A stretch of DNA of 14,586 nt from Alphaproteobacteria bacterium (lineage in GTDB: Bacteria > Pseudomonadota > Alphaproteobacteria > RF32 > CAG-239), in NCBI GenBank assembly GCA_900767645.1, contig CAAFZY010000007.1, positions 1-14,586 of the forward strand. Direction: 5' to 3'. Below the pieces are notes generated by a model that saw only the letters and a program-made list of their open reading frames with translations, had not been told where the DNA came from and searched no databases. This document shows positions 13,784 to 14,586 of the stretch, one piece after another (the stretch's first letter is position 1; every line of letters begins with the position of its first letter). The position numbers and the translations under genes were made by a program.

Positions 13784-14515
13784 TTATTTATCCCATGTTA
13801 TTTGAAAATATATAGGTTCATTGACGCCTTTGTGAGCAGTGCAGGCATTGTAAATACCGTCCATAGTTAAATTTCGCAGGCAATTTGATTGGTGGCAATA
13901 GGCGTCGCCAAACCAAGCCTTATCAATTTTATTTTCTGTTCCGGCATTGCTGATAGTTTCTATATATTTGATACTATCGGCATTTTCTTTAGCTACGGTA
14001 AATGTGGTTTGGCAAATGGCTAAATTATCCGCAGATAAAGTTTTTAATGATGAGCCGGTCATTGATAAAAAGATTGTTGTGGCGGTTGAACCGATAAAAA
14101 TTCGCCATTTTTGCCCAAAAACATCATATATACCGGTGAAGTTATTCGGTTTTGTCATATCAGTCGGGATTTCTCCCATTTTTATAAAAGTTTCAGTTAA
14201 GTCAGTTCCGTTTTCCATATTGTTAAAGCTCTGGGCATTACGAGCAACGGCATTGATAACAGTGTTAATTTGTTCAGAGTATTTATTGAGCTTGTACTTC
14301 ATCATCGCCTTGGAGTAACCGGCGATAGCGCCGACGGAGAGAACCCCGATAATAGCAAGAACGCCGAGCATTTCTACCATAGACCGACCTGCGCTTGCGT
14401 CTAGCGGGCACCTGCTTGTAACTTTTTTTCTTATGTAACTGTTTGTACACCGCGAAAAAAAGTTACTGCGCATTTGCCTCACCATCCGCAAGCTTTGATT
14501 AAATTTGTTATTCAT
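13784..14515 (-). CDS. Type IV pilin / pseudopilin-like protein with long leader
   Basis: A 243-residue protein with a type III-like (prepilin) signal. A 43-residue, basic, hydrophilic leader ends in ASAG, followed by RSMVEMLGVLAIIGVLSVGA. Cleavage after Gly43 would put Glu48 at position +5, as required for pilin assembly. The +1 residue is Arg instead of the usual Phe or Met. The hydrophobic helix spans about 46-66, then the mature protein has a soluble domain with four Cys (169, 207, 212, 225) that could form two disulfides. Such proteins build pili or type II secretion/competence pseudopili; none of the machinery is in the window. GAGGAG (14531-14526) is ten bases before the ATG but lies inside the shared hairpin. 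The leader is partly encoded by a 13-bp inverted repeat. Confidence 0.8.
   Translation of the reverse strand: MNNKFNQSLRMVRQMRSNFFSRCTNSYIRKKVTSRCPLDASAGRSMVEMLGVLAIIGVLSVGAIAGYSKAMMKYKLNKYSEQINTVINAVARNAQSFNNMENGTDLTETFIKMGEIPTDMTKPNNFTGIYDVFGQKWRIFIGSTATTIFLSMTGSSLKTLSADNLAICQTTFTVAKENADSIKYIETISNAGTENKIDKAWFGDAYCHQSNCLRNLTMDGIYNACTAHKGVNEPIYFQITWDK
14418..14466. repeat. Perfect 13-bp inverted repeat inside the pilin leader
   Basis: GTAACTTTTTTTC (14418-14430) and GAAAAAAAGTTAC (14454-14466) are perfect inverted copies around 23 bases. The whole 49-base unit is translated in frame (from SNFFSR to RKKVT) within the leader of the pilin-like gene. It differs in sequence from the palindromic units in the leader of the gene at the left edge, but occupies the corresponding place. 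Confidence 0.7.
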
Positions 14516-14516
14516 G

Positions 14517-14560
14517 AGCTAAAATCTCCTCAAAAAGTTAGTTTTGAGAAGATTTTAGCT
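14517..14560 (-). promoter_or_regulatory. Shine-Dalgarno-sequestering hairpin, copy 2
   Basis: The stem is identical to that at 180-223: 19 bp, one G·U wobble in gene sense, with GAGGAG in the 3' arm. Only the loop differs (CTAACT here). One more base pair, G-C, can form at the base next to the ATG. Melting of this stem would be needed for ribosome access, so temperature, a helicase, a ligand or an RNA could control translation; which, if any, is unknown. Confidence 0.6.
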
Positions 14561-14586
14561 CGCGTTTTTTTTTTGCAATATTTACG
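14517..14586 (-). repeat. 70-bp 5' element of pilin-like genes, copy 2
   Basis: This copy is identical to 180-249 at 69 of 70 bases, including the T10 tract length. It is cut by the right edge, so the repeat may extend further. It has the same position and orientation relative to its pilin-like gene as copy 1. Confidence 0.95.

Overview
The window looks like a chromosomal segment of an uncultured, moderately AT-rich Alphaproteobacterium, possibly from a gut-associated lineage. This is inferred from gene content and style: a GatCAB operon, truB-rpsO-pnp order, a CobB-type sirtuin, a long-form SppA, 'GRSMVEMLGVLAIIGVLS' pilin-like proteins, and alphaproteobacterial-style palindromic units with a CTTGA core. 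No rRNA, tRNA, CRISPR array, transposase or complete phage gene was seen.

Layout. Bases 1-179 (minus) hold the 5' end of a pilin-like gene cut by the left edge. It is preceded by a 70-bp element (180-249) built around a 19-bp hairpin that buries the Shine-Dalgarno sequence. Bases 250-552 hold a tiny ORF with an (AC)17 microsatellite and an AT-rich terminator-like hairpin. Bases 553-1868 hold an AT-rich, apparently frameshifted gene for a protein with eight copies of a short helical repeat, closed by a strong terminator. A minus-strand HAD-like phosphatase (1977-2573) diverges from a sirtuin gene (2752). Their shared promoter region carries two copies of the palindrome TATAAT-NNN-ATTATA.

From 2752 to 13726 everything is on the plus strand and mostly housekeeping. 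The order is sirtuin and SppA; then gatC, gatA, gatB, a divergent nucleoside-hydrolase-like gene, a ZIP metal transporter, truB and rpsO, with overlapping or nearly abutting ends; then pnp after two leader hairpins. GatCAB makes Gln-tRNA(Gln) and/or Asn-tRNA(Asn). TruB, S15 and PNPase form the familiar tRNA modification/ribosome/RNA decay cluster. A strong bidirectional terminator (13746-13779) separates pnp from a convergent second pilin-like gene (13784-14515, minus).

The most unusual signal is at the two ends. Two pilin-like genes about 14.3 kb apart, in the same orientation, carry a nearly identical 70-bp 5' element (69/70 identical; the one difference is in the hairpin loop). The downstream leader-peptide coding sequences have diverged and contain different palindromic sequences, read in frame. 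This suggests a family of pilin-like genes sharing a mobile or gene-converted translation-control hairpin and hypervariable, palindrome-invaded leader peptides. Other points worth checking are the slippage-prone AC repeat, the A6 frameshift in the repeat protein and the twin operator-like palindromes.
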